From: Mnemiopsis leidyi
Taxonomy: Eukaryota; Ctenophora; Tentaculata; Lobata; Bolinopsidae
Length of the DNA: 32,141 nt
Assembly: GCA_000226015.1 (NCBI GenBank)
Contig: JH154988.1
Span: 523,365 to 555,505, forward strand
Direction: 5' to 3'
The notes beneath the pieces were generated by a model. That model had not been told where the DNA came from and did no database searches. It saw only the letters and a list, made by a program, of their open reading frames with translations. A program made the position numbers and the translations under genes. Shown in pieces: positions 17,201 through 24,929 of this stretch. Every line of letters starts with the position of its first letter. The first letter of the stretch is position 1.

Positions 17201-19683
17201 GACACAAAGTGGTAATAGAAAAGAGTTTTCGTTAATGGGGGAGTTCCTTTTTTGCGACGAAACGGTAGCAACGCTAATTATCAATAAAACTGAGAACAAA
17301 GAATCTATCGCACATGCAATTTTTTGAAAAATCAGAGAGTATATATTGTAATTAACTTAATTGGTGTGCTGTGGTTGCCGAAACTTCTTTCATTTTCAGC
17401 TCTACAGTACAATTATGAGGCAGACGATTAAAAGCAAATAGACACTTCCTCGCACAAGACTGCTGTTATTGCTGAAAGGGGGATGCAATATCCGACACTG
17501 CAGCTAACTAGAAATATACCGGAAATTGAACTAACTAATTCGAGTGTTAATCTAAGTCTGCATCACACAGGCCGAGCAAAGTAAAATCAGCGATTAATCT
17601 GCAAAAAGGTCACATAAATTAACGGTGCTTTACTTTCTCATTAAAGTAATTAAACGCTCATTTTACTTGGAGGTATCCAACAGTCTTGCAGCTAAAATGT
17701 ACCGGCCAAATCTAGGAGCTTAAGGATCAAATACAAGATTAAGGCCAGCGAGGGGTTCAAATTGTTTTGACCATACTGTTTTCGCATGGGTTTTGCTTAT
17801 TCTACTACAAGTGTATCTACCCTTCATAATTTGGTAAATTGTAAATACCGGAAAATATCACGGAAAAAATGATAGCTCCAGAAAACACCCGACATATAAC
17901 AACTATAAATCACGGTAAAGAATCGGCAATGATCTAGCAGCATCTCACCTTATCCCTACTGTCATCGTTGTTACTGAGAAGACTCCCTTTTGATATCAAC
18001 TTCTTCATCTGGTTAGCCACGGACGATTGCTGAAAAGAACAGAGTTAAAAGCGTAATGATTTTGGTATTAAGTCATTATAAAACTCAGACTTCGACAGAA
18101 GCAATTGGGTTATAGATAACCACCGAAAGCAAAGTATGATACTGAGTAGTTTATTATGAATGTATGAATAATCTTAGGTGTTCATAAATGCATAGAAAGT
18201 ACGGACTGACAACTGGTGAAAGGCCAGAAGAGTGATGTTTCCCGCCTAATGATGAAACGTGGCTTAATTTTGAAGTCAAGATTGTATTTCTAGTTACGAT
18301 CAGGGTTTCATGCAGCATAGGCTAACATGCCTCTTACTGCAGTAAGGGGCATGTTAGCCTATTCATGAATGAATCCTAGTTTGATTTTTGAAGAGGTACG
18401 AAAAATTTGATAAGTATGGTATGGGGGTGATCATTTCTCTATATATATAGTATAGATGCATACTGCATTAGTTCGACTTGACATAAAATTCACAATTAAT
18501 ATGTCGCTGTTTTGAACTTTAGGCAATTTATTTTCCAGCAAAATTTTCTTATTTTTTCATAGGTCTCCTCATCCATTATAAATATAAAACCTGTTAAATC
18601 CTTATCGTGGTATAATCTAAACATGTAGATTGTAAACCGAGACGTATAGCCGACAATCGGGCTTATAGCTACAGATATCGCCAAGTCAAAGAGAAAAGAA
18701 AATCTAGTCTTAAGCTATAGTAAGGGTGTTGACAAGTTTCAGAGGACAAAATGAGGGTTAAACATTTGTTGGTAGATTTTGCGATATAATGATGTTACTT
18801 TTGATTACCGAACTGGCACCTGACAAGTTTGGAGAATAAACTAGTGATGTCAGCTGTGCTTGAAAACTTGAGTAGTTTTGAATTCGGATATTTTTGTTTT
18901 AATAAGATGCTGCTCTAAGATAGAAATTATCTGCAGATAAAACTGCCGAAAACTGTTATGTATGTCTGGAATTAAATTATTTTCAGCATGAGATTACAGG
19001 TAAATTTAATAAGGATTCATAATATAGCAAGACGCAAGTTCAGGGAAATTTTCTAATCCCAGAGGCCGGAGCTGATTTAGTATCAATATGTGTTAAGTTT
19101 AGAAAGTGTACTCTTGGGGAGGAACCTCACTGCTGCAAATAACCGTTTACTTTAGTAGACTTGTTTTGGCCCTATTCCCTTACGAGTACTCGGAAACTGG
19201 CTGGATGATTTCAGTTTAAGCTAAAAATGTAAAATATATAAGAGAGAAAGAAATGTCAAAAACCTTAGAAAAGCTGTTTTTAAGGGCGCTCATAAGAGGA
19301 CTGTTGGACCCGCTCTCTGCCCTCTTGAAGGTATGGTTGGTGAGGATGTCAATATCCAGAGAATCTATTCGGAGAGTTTCGTGTCCGTCTCCCAGAGCTA
19401 GGTCCAACTCCTTCAATGCAGCCTCCTCGTCCGATAAGTCAGGTTGTATCAGCGATGACGTCATAGTGTCTTTATCGGCATTGTCCTCGTCGGAGGAACT
19501 TGGAAAATCTGTCTCGCTCAAACCGTCCGGTTCAATTGCAGCAAGAGGTAGATCCTGTTGTTGTTGAGGAGTTGTGGTGGGGTTCATGGTTAAATCTGAC
19601 TCTGTTCTCGTTAGAAGAATGTGAGGGAGGGAATTCCTCTTAGTACCAGATCCAGAGATTTCAGCATCGGGGTATCCAGACAT
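5034..19683 (-). CDS. TRPC: TRPC-like cation channel, multi-exon gene (one internal exon not found)
   Basis: Exons in transcript order: 19683-19264, 18029-17949, 16356-16249, 15259-15155, 13931-13793, 13203-13025, [unseen], 8571-8429, 8234-8128, 7984-7035, 6838-6631, 6198-6109, 5223-5034. The product is a plasma-membrane cation channel: cytosolic ankyrin repeats, TRP_2 linker, six membrane helices, pore loop, TRP box (EWKFAR) and a short tail. LLNMLIAML followed by DVEWKFAR and PAPFNLL after S6 is diagnostic of TRPC. Phases agree at every junction except the one across 8572-13024, where an exon of phase 0 to phase 1 is required. Visible exons encode about 900 residues if both related exons (16.2 and 15.2 kb) are included, in the normal TRPC range. 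In animals TRPC channels pass Ca2+ and Na+ after receptor-PLC signalling; regulation of this copy is not visible. RIQxQSD before the TRP box is also seen in TRPN, so subfamily placement needs a tree. Confidence 0.88.
6109..6198 (-). CDS. TRPC-like channel, tail exon
   Basis: 90 nt, phase 2 at both ends; acceptor ctcatgtcag, donor gtaagt. It encodes [10 protein letters not shown] then [19 protein letters not shown], a charged helix following the PFNLL region. It joins in frame to both neighbours (FSRIF-R-CSNK and LRK-R-YYVGK). Confidence 0.85.
6631..6838 (-). CDS. TRPC-like channel, S6 end and TRP box exon
   Basis: Acceptor tttctctcctcag, donor gtcagt, phase 1 in and phase 2 out. The translation has [17 protein letters not shown] (end of S6), [19 protein letters not shown] (TRP domain with the EWKFAR TRP box), and [12 protein letters not shown] (TRP-box-2-like proline motif). 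A second hydrophobic run ([12 protein letters not shown]) follows. This exon is the strongest family evidence in the window. Confidence 0.95.
7035..7984 (-). CDS. TRPC-like channel, transmembrane domain and pore exon
   Basis: 950-nt exon, acceptor attccatccag, donor gttaga, phase 2 in and phase 1 out. After [14 protein letters not shown] (the FVAxPxxQxLL motif of TRPC pre-S1) come hydrophobic helices: [96 protein letters not shown] and [19 protein letters not shown]. The pore loop follows ([20 protein letters not shown]), equal to TRPC LFWSIFGLID, and the exon ends inside S6 ([11 protein letters not shown]). I call the start at the splice border, not at the internal Met, because the preceding codons carry the family motif. 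Confidence 0.95.
8128..8234 (-). CDS. TRPC-like channel, TRP_2 linker exon (C-terminal half)
   Basis: 107 nt, acceptor atattctcag, donor gttagt, phase 0 in and phase 2 out. The protein [20 protein letters not shown] then [14 protein letters not shown] equals the QCKDFxxxLLDxCRxxxE part of the TRPC family. The donor gttagt rather than the nearby gtaaaa was chosen because only it gives phase 2, which the next exon needs (S-KKEFVAHP). Confidence 0.88.
8429..8571 (-). CDS. TRPC-like channel, TRP_2 linker exon (N-terminal half)
   Basis: 143 nt, acceptor cattattcag, donor gtattt, phase 1 in and phase 0 out. It encodes [20 protein letters not shown] then [20 protein letters not shown] and YSSLAQE. 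In the family this is ALASPxxIALSSxDPILTAFxLxxELxxLAxxExEFKxxYxxLSxQ, so the match is clear though divergent. Phase 1 at its start proves that another exon precedes it after 13025. Confidence 0.88.
8705..10333. mobile_element. Foldback-type element: 1.6-kb imperfect palindrome of short GGCGCCAATGG-like repeats
   Basis: Reading inwards from both ends gives nearly the same sequence: GGCAAAMGGGTCATATAATT, then TGGTGAGTGGGG, then ATTGGCGCCATTGGCGCCAA and so on past TGGAATTCC, through a common arm of about 700 bp. Arms are roughly 8705-9420 and 9620-10333 with an unpaired centre of about 200 bp. Inner arms are simple-like: AATGGCGAC, AATGGTACC and AATGGCGCC 9-mers in head-to-tail order. The frames open in every phase on both strands (MATMVPM, NGDNG or WRQW repeats) because 9-bp units lack stops, so none is called a protein. 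It sits in a channel intron. A clean target-site duplication was not seen (left flank ...AAGTTA, right flank GAATTT). Confidence 0.88.
10334..11330. other. Intron debris between foldback element and LINE fragment
   Basis: No exon is convincing. At 10836-10876 lies a copy of the dispersed repeat also seen near 3.8 and 6.4 kb. At 11006-11050 a 10-bp array CCTTCGTTAC repeats four times. TAGTRTTTTAGCTA occurs twice near 11231-11325. Open frames at 10502-10711 (-) and 10691-10878 (+) have no family features. I searched the minus strand for the missing ankyrin/zinc exon of the channel without success. Confidence 0.45.
11331..11916 (+). pseudogene. Non-LTR retrotransposon (LINE) reverse transcriptase fragment
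   Basis: The frame is open from about 11331, before the first Val start. It reads [29 protein letters not shown] (fingers motif 'NYRxIxLxSxxGKxF'), [29 protein letters not shown] (motif A, F-x-D-x-x-K-A-F-D), [13 protein letters not shown] (motif B, G-x-x-Q-G-x-P-x-S-P) and LLWADD (motif C, normally YADD or FADD). The 5' end is truncated, as is usual for LINEs, and the 3' end stops at the assembly gap. No endonuclease domain is visible. Confidence 0.92.
11917..11927. other. Assembly gap (11 N)
   Basis: Eleven N separate the LINE reverse transcriptase from the outer arm of a foldback element. The true missing length is unknown. The gap sits at a repeat that assemblers collapse easily. Confidence 0.98.
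11928..12010. mobile_element. Terminal fragment of a second foldback element
   Basis: From ACATCCATTTGATCCATTGA through TGGCGCCAATGGCGCCAATT to GCCCCACTCACCAAACTATA and TGACCCTTTTGCC this equals the outermost 83 bp of the foldback element at 8705-10333. In the bases that differ it follows the reverse complement of that element's left arm (AATTGCCCC, CCCTTTTGCC) rather than its right arm (AATCGCCCC, CCCGTTTGCC). Confidence 0.9.
12011..12760. other. Channel intron, nothing recognised
   Basis: No exon, RNA or repeat was recognised. A 109-codon minus-strand open frame at 12366-12695 shows no family motif and no suitable splice phase for the missing channel exon. Confidence 0.4.
12765..13012. repeat. 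About 22-bp minisatellite beside the second ankyrin exon
   Basis: Units of the type GCCAGTAATCTACATAAATAAT (later ACGCCAGTAAAATACCTAGAT) repeat about ten times. The array ends about a dozen bases from the channel exon's donor at 13024, so it lies at the very start of the intron on the minus strand. Confidence 0.85.
13025..13203 (-). CDS. TRPC-like channel, second ankyrin exon
   Basis: 179 nt, acceptor atctctcttcag, donor gttagc, phase 1 in and phase 0 out. Joined to the previous exon it reads [20 protein letters not shown] then [11 protein letters not shown], followed by [20 protein letters not shown] and KGAEIQ. These are two ankyrin repeats (TALMLAV...[21 protein letters not shown]...[12 protein letters not shown]). 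Confidence 0.9.
13793..13931 (-). CDS. TRPC-like channel, first ankyrin exon
   Basis: 139 nt, acceptor cttgtcctttcag, donor gtcagt, phase 0 in and phase 1 out. It starts [20 protein letters not shown] and continues [19 protein letters not shown] then SNSYGVT, matching the TRPC start of the ankyrin domain (FLxAVexGDxxxVxxxL). The phase-1 end gives GVT-A-LML at the junction, the canonical ankyrin G-x-T-A-L. Confidence 0.88.
14441..14486 (-). CDS. Possible frame-breaking cassette exon in the channel gene
   Basis: This 46-nt piece has a good acceptor (actttgttccag) and a donor gtgaga. Entered in phase 0 it reads [15 protein letters not shown] and leaves in phase 1, which does not match the phase-0 start of the next exon. 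Inclusion would shift the frame and meet a stop inside the first ankyrin exon. It is either not an exon or a poison-type cassette. Confidence 0.25.
15078..15117. repeat. Perfect 40-bp palindrome
   Basis: The sequence CTTCATTTGTTTCCAATACA is followed at once by its exact reverse complement, with no loop bases. It lies 38 bp past the donor of the 35-residue channel exon (transcript direction). Confidence 0.95.
15155..15259 (-). CDS. TRPC-like channel, N-terminal exon (35 residues)
   Basis: 105 nt, phase 0 to phase 0, donor gtgggt, acceptor ...gtgtag directly before an ATG. It encodes [35 protein letters not shown]. It resembles the 36-residue exon at 16249-16356 position by position (ME[KR] start, R at 11, S-[LF]-Q-N-[IL] at 19-23). 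A different frame over the same DNA is longer as an ORF but does not match splice phases, so it was set aside. Since AG precedes ATG, it could also serve as a first exon. Confidence 0.6.
15300..15412. repeat. 12-bp tandem array GGACGGTAAATC
   Basis: About nine units of GGACGGTAAATC, changing gradually to AGACGGTTAATA. It lies in the intron, about 40 bp upstream (transcript direction) of the 35-residue channel exon's acceptor. Confidence 0.9.
15413..16248. other. Channel intron, nothing recognised
   Basis: No exon or repeat was recognised. A minus-strand open frame at 15762-16049 has no family features or splice support. Confidence 0.4.
16249..16356 (-). CDS. TRPC-like channel, N-terminal exon (36 residues)
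   Basis: 108 nt, phase 0 to phase 0, donor gttaga, acceptor ctctaagag immediately before ATG. It encodes [18 protein letters not shown] then [18 protein letters not shown]. Joined directly to the first ankyrin exon or to the 35-residue exon, the frame holds in either case. The acceptor has only a modest pyrimidine tract, so use as a first exon is not excluded. Confidence 0.65.
16357..17948. other. Channel intron, nothing recognised
   Basis: AT-rich; no exon with consistent splice phase. The open frames at 16869-17057 and 16982-17299 (-) overlap one another in different frames and have no family features. Confidence 0.4.
17949..18029 (-). CDS. TRPC-like channel, N-terminal exon (27 residues)
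   Basis: 81 nt, acceptor ctgttcttttcag, donor gtgaga, phase 0 at both ends. It encodes [20 protein letters not shown] then NDDSRDK. It is too short for an ORF listing, but both splice signals are strong and the frame joins SFSK before and MERK after. Confidence 0.75.
18317..18362. repeat. 46-bp near-perfect palindrome
   Basis: The left half is ATAGGCTAACATGCCTCTTA, centred on CTGCAG; the right half is its reverse complement with one mismatched pair. There is no loop. It lies in the intron between the 19.3-19.7-kb and 18.0-kb channel exons. Confidence 0.93.
18363..19263. other. Channel intron, nothing recognised
   Basis: AT-rich sequence with no supported exon. The 62-codon minus-strand frame at 18496-18684 has no family features. 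Confidence 0.4.
19264..19683 (-). CDS. TRPC-like channel, N-terminal exon with acidic, Ser-rich tail
   Basis: The ATG at 19683 opens 140 codons to AAG at 19264, followed by gttttt, a weak donor. It encodes [18 protein letters not shown], a [12 protein letters not shown] stretch, then [13 protein letters not shown] and [18 protein letters not shown], ending SALKNSFSK. It is disordered and acidic, as expected for a cytosolic N-terminus. A CAG 7 bp before the ATG could be an acceptor giving TT-MSGYP in phase 0, but it has no pyrimidine tract, so I prefer a first exon starting at this ATG. Confidence 0.7.
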
Positions 19684-19689
19684 GGTTGT

Positions 19690-19762
19690 CTGCACGTGTG
19701 GTATCTACGTGCACGTGTGGAATCTAGCTATGCACGTGTGGAATCTAGCTATGCACGTGTGG
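19690..19762. promoter_or_regulatory. Four phased E-boxes (CACGTG) in a 21-bp tandem repeat
   Basis: CACGTG occurs at 19693-19698, 19712-19717, 19733-19738 and 19754-19759, spaced 19, 21 and 21 bp. The unit is GCACGTGTGGAATCTAGCTAT. It lies immediately upstream of the channel ATG at 19683. E-boxes of this type bind bHLH factors such as Myc/Max, USF, MITF or CLOCK. Function here is inferred from position only. Confidence 0.6.
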
Positions 19763-19769
19763 AATTTTT

Positions 19770-21271
19770 GTCAGGATTTCAGCACTCTAAAGTGGCGTCC
19801 ATTGTTGTGCGGCGTGTCCAGGACTAATGATTGTGATCGGTGAATTTAAAAATTAGCAAAGTGTACAACATCGAACAACACTCAACATTACGCTAGGCGG
19901 TGGCTCCTAACAAAATATTTGATGGAATGTAGATTTAGCAGTCAAGTATCGCGTTGTAGAAAAACTCAAAAATTTCGGTCTCGTTTCTGATTATATATAC
20001 AGTGTACACGACAGACGAAGAAGAGCATGCATATTGCGTCCCGATAGGATTTCAGAGAGAGTGTTGAGTGTTAAGCAATTGTCCTAATTAGCTGGTGTAT
20101 CCGAGACGGGAAGAAAGCGGGAAAGGAGAAATACAAAAACATCAACATGGAACTGTTACACAGGGAGGGATACCTTACACGTAACACAAACACTCGCAGG
20201 AGAGACTGAGTGAGAAAGAAAGCCTGGGAGAGTGGGAGTTGTGTGTAATTAGTTTTTAATGTTAATACAGGGTGATGATGTCATCAGACTTGCTCGGTGA
20301 ATGTGATGTTGGGGTATGTCGGGTAATGGAATCAAGAGCTCGTAACTACAGGGCACATGCGTGCTGGACGTTGCAATGAAATGTCTATTATAGAGCGAGG
20401 GCCGAGGATCTGATCCTGTTTTAGGTATCTTTTTTCATCGGACATCGTTTCAAAGTAAAGGGGCGTGTAAGTTTTCTTTTTTTCATAACATAATCAGACT
20501 TTTCAGTTCGATTTCAATTAAGACTTAAATTCTTAAATCAGTTAGTTAAGTTAAGATAATTAGAATATCAGAGGCAATATTTTCCGCCCTTAAGGTATTC
20601 CATTGTTTTTCCTTCTTCCCTTACAACATAATATACATAGGTAAGAAAAATATCAAGGGGTTCAGGCTGCCCTTTTTAAGAATCTAGATCATAAGATCGA
20701 TCAATCGATCGCGCGTTAACCCATTGCAGGTTATTCACTCGGCCGGGATATTCGGGTTCAGTGTTTTACACTTCTCATGGTACTATACTTGTTTGCAACA
20801 TTAGAACACCAGACATTATGCAGGTGAGATGTATATATCATTTAATATTGACAAAAACTATGGATGTGATTCGAACCTTATAAATTTAAAACCCAAACAC
20901 TTACAATCCAAAAAAAATTAAAACTTAATTCCCTCTTACTGCATTCGTGAGAATAAAATTTTATTCAGCAACGCAATCGGTTGATACTGATAACATTATA
21001 AAATAATGTATTAAGGAAATTGATCAGGAAGTCACCAAATAGCAGCCTTATTCGTAATCGAAAAGTTCATATTATTAGATCTGTTTAATGTGAAAAAGAT
21101 TAAATGTAGTCTTATGAACAATCATTGAAACAACACTAACAGGAATGTCCATTGAAACAACACTAACAGAAACGATTGTTGACCAAACGTGAAAAGCCAA
21201 AAACTCGTATGATCTTATTATTCTACGAGAAACAGATAGAACCTAAAAGTAGAATTGAACCTTCCCCTTAC
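19770..21271. other. Upstream region or first intron of the channel gene, no gene seen
   Basis: No exon or element was recognised. A 30-bp unit containing CATTGAAACAACACTAACAG occurs twice at 21125-21172. Confidence 0.4.
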
Positions 21272-21316
21272 TTGGATTCTCTCCTCGTCTAGGTCAACGA
21301 CAATAAGATCAACCAT
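21272..21316 (-). CDS. Possible alternative first exon of the channel gene
   Basis: ATG at 21316 begins MVDLIVVDLDEERIQ, then donor gtaagg. Length 45 nt, phase 0. There is no visible acceptor, so it would be a first coding exon. It could splice to the 18029-17949 exon or to 19264-19683 without breaking the frame. Too short to be proven by codon content. Confidence 0.35.
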
Positions 21317-22024
21317 GGACAAACTCGCCATTCTGATTAAGTATTCGGGACAAATTCAACTATGTAGAACTGGACGACAAAGGACAAAGCGGGATTGTTG
21401 AAGAGACTTCACAAATAAAAGGACGAAGTGAGATAGGTATCTATAAAGTGACGGTGACATATCACATTGGTACGGTCTACTGATAACGAGTGTTAACAAC
21501 ACTCTTCAGTCAAGTGATGGAGTGATATTTGACCTGCAAATAGCGGATAGATAGCATCATAAATCTCCCAATTAGGGGTATCTCCCCCGGCAAATATTGA
21601 GAAATTGAAGGCCTGAAAATTTTTTCAGATATATACAAAGACATAACCTATAACATCATATAACTGCTGCCTGTAAAAAAACTTGGATCACTTATCCGAG
21701 ATAAGTGATAACCATATAACTCTGAAGTTTTGCTGTCAATCGAGAAACTTTGGCACTTTCAGAGTTGGATTTACACTCCAATAATTCACGTCATGAATAT
21801 CTTCTGGCAAGACTCATAAAAAATAAAAAAAATGGAAAATTACTGTGGTAAACTATATATGATAAAAAAGTTTTGACTCTTCCTCAGAAGAATAAATAAA
21901 TTTTGATACGGATTTATTTCAAATACTTAAATATTATAACAATGATAAAATGAAATTAAAGATTTCAGGACCCCATGTTTAATTCAGTTCAGTCCAATAA
22001 TAAAGTGACTCCAAGATTGGACGT

Positions 22025-22140
22025 TTAACAGAGATAGGAGGTTGATATATAATGAGGAAATAGATGTATAATGAAGAAATAGTTTTATAATGAGGTAAAT
22101 TAGAAATGAGGAAGTAGTTTTACTTTTATAATGAGAAAGT
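22025..22140. repeat. Degenerate AT-rich repeat (ATAATGAGGAAATAG-like)
   Basis: About five imperfect copies of TATAATGARGAAATAG are spread over about 115 bp. Confidence 0.6.
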
Positions 22141-22206
22141 TGATTTATATAGACAAAATAAGGAAGAATGTAATATGGACTTAAGCGGTGATAAAGACAG
22201 ACCCAC

Positions 22207-22266
22207 CAGCTCCATGCTCATCATAGTCACTGTCGTTCTTCGTCTCTTTGGTTGTCTAGTCGACAT
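22207..22266 (-). CDS. Possible alternative first exon of the channel gene
   Basis: ATG at 22266 begins 20 codons (MSTRQPKRRRTT then VTMMSMEL), then donor gtgggt at phase 0. The product is a basic N-terminus, unlike the acidic one at 19.7 kb. Evidence is limited to ATG, open frame, donor and phase. Confidence 0.35.
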
Positions 22267-23870
22267 TTTGAGGGTTTGTACTTCTCTTGTCCAAAGAAGT
22301 TAGGTTTCAAGTCGAGGGACGAATACAGTTAGCAAACTTAAGAAAAAATGACGGTTATATCAGCAAGGATCTATGTACAATTCAAACAAAGGAAAAGATG
22401 GTTTCCGACTGCATACTCCAATCTGACAGGTCCTGTATGCTTGTGAGCAATGCAACAGAAACCATACCCAGGACGTTATATGTGTGTGGAGACACTGCTG
22501 TCGCGTACCACCTTGGTATTCGAAAATTTCGGGCACTACGGTCCTCCCTCGTGTAGCTATCTGAATACCGCATCCTAACGGCAATCCATTAGGATTAATT
22601 TGAACAATAGTCCGCGTCAGTGCTTCAATTAACATGAGCAATACAACTTGATCTGTTAAACTACTCAGCAGCTTTCTGGAATTTCCGTATCGTGGTTCCT
22701 CGTGGTCCAAGCATGGGCTATTTCCTAAATGTGAATGATCTGACGGAAAGAGATTGATTTTTACGAACAAAGTCTCCTCAAATATATTAGATAATCTGAA
22801 GGATGGACATTTTACTCCTTAATATCGGAAGGAATTGAAAGGGAGATCGACTAAGTAGTCATGTCGATCGCTCTGCTGCATCTGATCATGCCGTGCTGGA
22901 AGATAGAACTAGTGACTGTTGTAAAAGTTGGCGAAGATTGTCAGCACTGTTTAGCGAATTCTTTCCTGGCACTGATCGACATCTGACTGTTGCAGTAATT
23001 TGGAATATATAGCTTTTATATGGCTTTTTACAGGTACTCGGGTACTCCACTCAAAGTGTAAGTTGTCCTTATTTGGCCAAAGTCTGCCTAATTCTTTTTC
23101 CAAGTTTCAAGTAAAGTAATCAATAATCTGATGACATATCAAGGCTAATGATCTTAATCCGGAACTCAATTAGGACATGTAATTGGTAGAATTAGAAATA
23201 TTACAAATATGCAAGGCTGCAAGGATGACATGAAATGAAACCGATTTTTAAAGTTTGACTGGGATCGTTAACAATAACAATGGTTTATTTGACGATTAAA
23301 ATTGCCCTGCCAGCAAGCTAAACAGACGTGACACAGGGGGAAGATCGAAAACAAACCTCAGATAAGATTATTTCAATATTTCTTGTGTAATCGAATGGTT
23401 TAGTGATTGATCTGTATGTTGCCATAATTATGTAAATTTATGAGCGTTTATCCATTGCGATCATACCAGTTAATGCACTCGACTTCGCCTCGAGCAGTAA
23501 CTGCAGTAACTGCAAATGATCACACTTTGCTTCCCTCCAGCGATTATTGTAGATAGATTGCACTCGGCTTCATCTCGTGCAATACTGTAGTAATCGAAAT
23601 CGGCCCCGCCTCTTGTAATAAATGTTACAATCTCACTGCACGCTGTTGAATTGGCGTATATAATTGACTTAGCACGTGATAACCTTAAATGTGACAATTA
23701 ATACTTATGAATGTTGATAAGAGACCAGAGTTTGGAGATTCATGTTGAGGACAATATAGAGACAAAATAATAAATGTGGAGACAACAGTAAAAAAGAAGA
23801 GGTATTAGGCAATTTAAAAAAGCTTTTAATTTTTATTTTCTATTATTTACATCTATTCAAAACCACTCAC
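22267..23870. other. Upstream channel region, no gene seen
   Basis: No supported exon. A minus-strand 136-codon frame at 22360-22770 has no family features. At 23474-23513 and 23559-23600 two related hairpin-like segments (TGCACTCGACTTCGCCTCG and TGCACTCGGCTTCATCTCG) form a short direct repeat, probably a fragment of a dispersed element. Confidence 0.4.
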
Positions 23871-23975
23871 ACTATGCCTTGAAGGAGGAACAGAAGGATG
23901 AAAATATTCCTCGTCTTCAACATCAAATAGCAGTGTGTCAGACAGCTGCAAGGAACTTCCGGACTTTGAGGACAT
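23871..23975 (-). CDS. Possible alternative first exon of the channel gene
   Basis: ATG at 23975 opens 35 codons: MSSKSGSSLQLSDTLLFD then VEDEEYFHPSVPPSRHS, followed by donor gtgagt at phase 0. The acidic and Ser-rich composition is like the 19.7-kb exon. This is the best of the short upstream candidates because of its length and its near-consensus donor. Confidence 0.5.
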
Positions 23976-24427
23976 GATGGTACCAGGTTGACCACTGTTC
24001 GATTGATAAAGCGAATTGTAGCGATCCAAGGATCACTTACAACTTTTCAAACGCACGGTTTATATGATCTTAACTAAAGACTTAAGGGCAAGTGATACTA
24101 TTACAAGATGGTAAGACATAGTAGTATTCGACAAGAATAAAGATCGGCGAAGCACGTGCACTCGTAAGATATTTCTTTGTCAAAATACTTCAATACAAAT
24201 ACAATAGAAGTAATCTCCTCGCATCAACCACGGTCTTTGATCAATTGACTGAGGCTCGCACGGACAAATTATACCATGTTCTTAGAATTTTATAGACAGT
24301 ATGGTTTGGAAGAAGTTCCGCATGACAGTATTGCAAACGTGCAAAGGCAGACTTACCATATTCATGACACTCTACGGACACTAATATTCCACAAGAAATT
24401 GTCGAACAAAATAAAATTTAGTATTAC

Positions 24428-24739
24428 CTGTTTGGCGGGAGATGGAATGTAATCTAAACTGTTCGTTGACAAAGAGTTGGGTCTGTCAAACACAAAGTTG
24501 TCCTTGATATTGATCCTAAAGCTGGGTTGAGGGAGCCGGCCCAGGGTCATAGCACCGCTTTTAAGCCTCCTCTCAGCAGGGGACTCAACAGAATGGAGTT
24601 TAGCTTTACCGGCCTTCTCCAGCGGGTCCTGAGAAGGGGAGACCGGGGTCTCCTCATCACTTAGCTGCCGGAGACAACCGTCGTAGGAGTGGGACGATAT
24701 CATGCTGGGTTTCGTAGGGTTTAGTGGAGGATTATAGTT
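24428..24739 (-). CDS. Upstream coding exon, probably of the channel gene
   Basis: Acceptor atttctacag, donor gtaata, phase 0 at both ends, 104 codons. If used as a first exon, the ATG at 24703 gives 92 codons. It begins NYNPPLNPTKPSMISSHSYD, goes on CLRQLSDEETPVSPSQDPLE, RRLKSGAMTLGRLPQPSFRI and ends DRPNSLSTNSLDYIPSPAKQ. It has the look of a disordered, phosphorylatable cytosolic region. Linkage to the channel is inferred from strand, phase and lack of any other gene; it could belong to a separate gene. Confidence 0.55.
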
Positions 24740-24926
24740 CTGTAGAAATTTGGTAAACAACCGGGTCAAGGTTAGGGTAGGGTATTTGGGTGCAAGTATG
24801 GGTCTAATAGAAAACTGCCAGCAGTCGTAGGAGTGGGACGATATCATGCTGGGTTTCGTAGGGTTTAGTGGAGATCTATAGTTCTGTTGACATTTGGTAA
24901 ACAACCGGGTCAAGGTTGGGGTAGGG
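24681..24926. repeat. Partial duplication of the 24.4-24.7-kb exon (acceptor and first codons)
   Basis: A 103-bp segment (24681-24782) and its copy (24824-24926) are nearly identical and lie in direct order with a 41-bp spacer. Each includes the acceptor (ctacag versus caacag), AACTATA, CCACTAAACCCTACGAAACC and the ATG-ATA-TCG codons. Confidence 0.9.
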
Positions 24927-24929
24927 TGG

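Noticed and set aside
22360..22770. 136-codon minus-strand frame just upstream of the 22.2-kb candidate exon
   Set aside because: No domain, no phase-0 junction into the candidate exon, and other frames overlap it; chance frame more likely.
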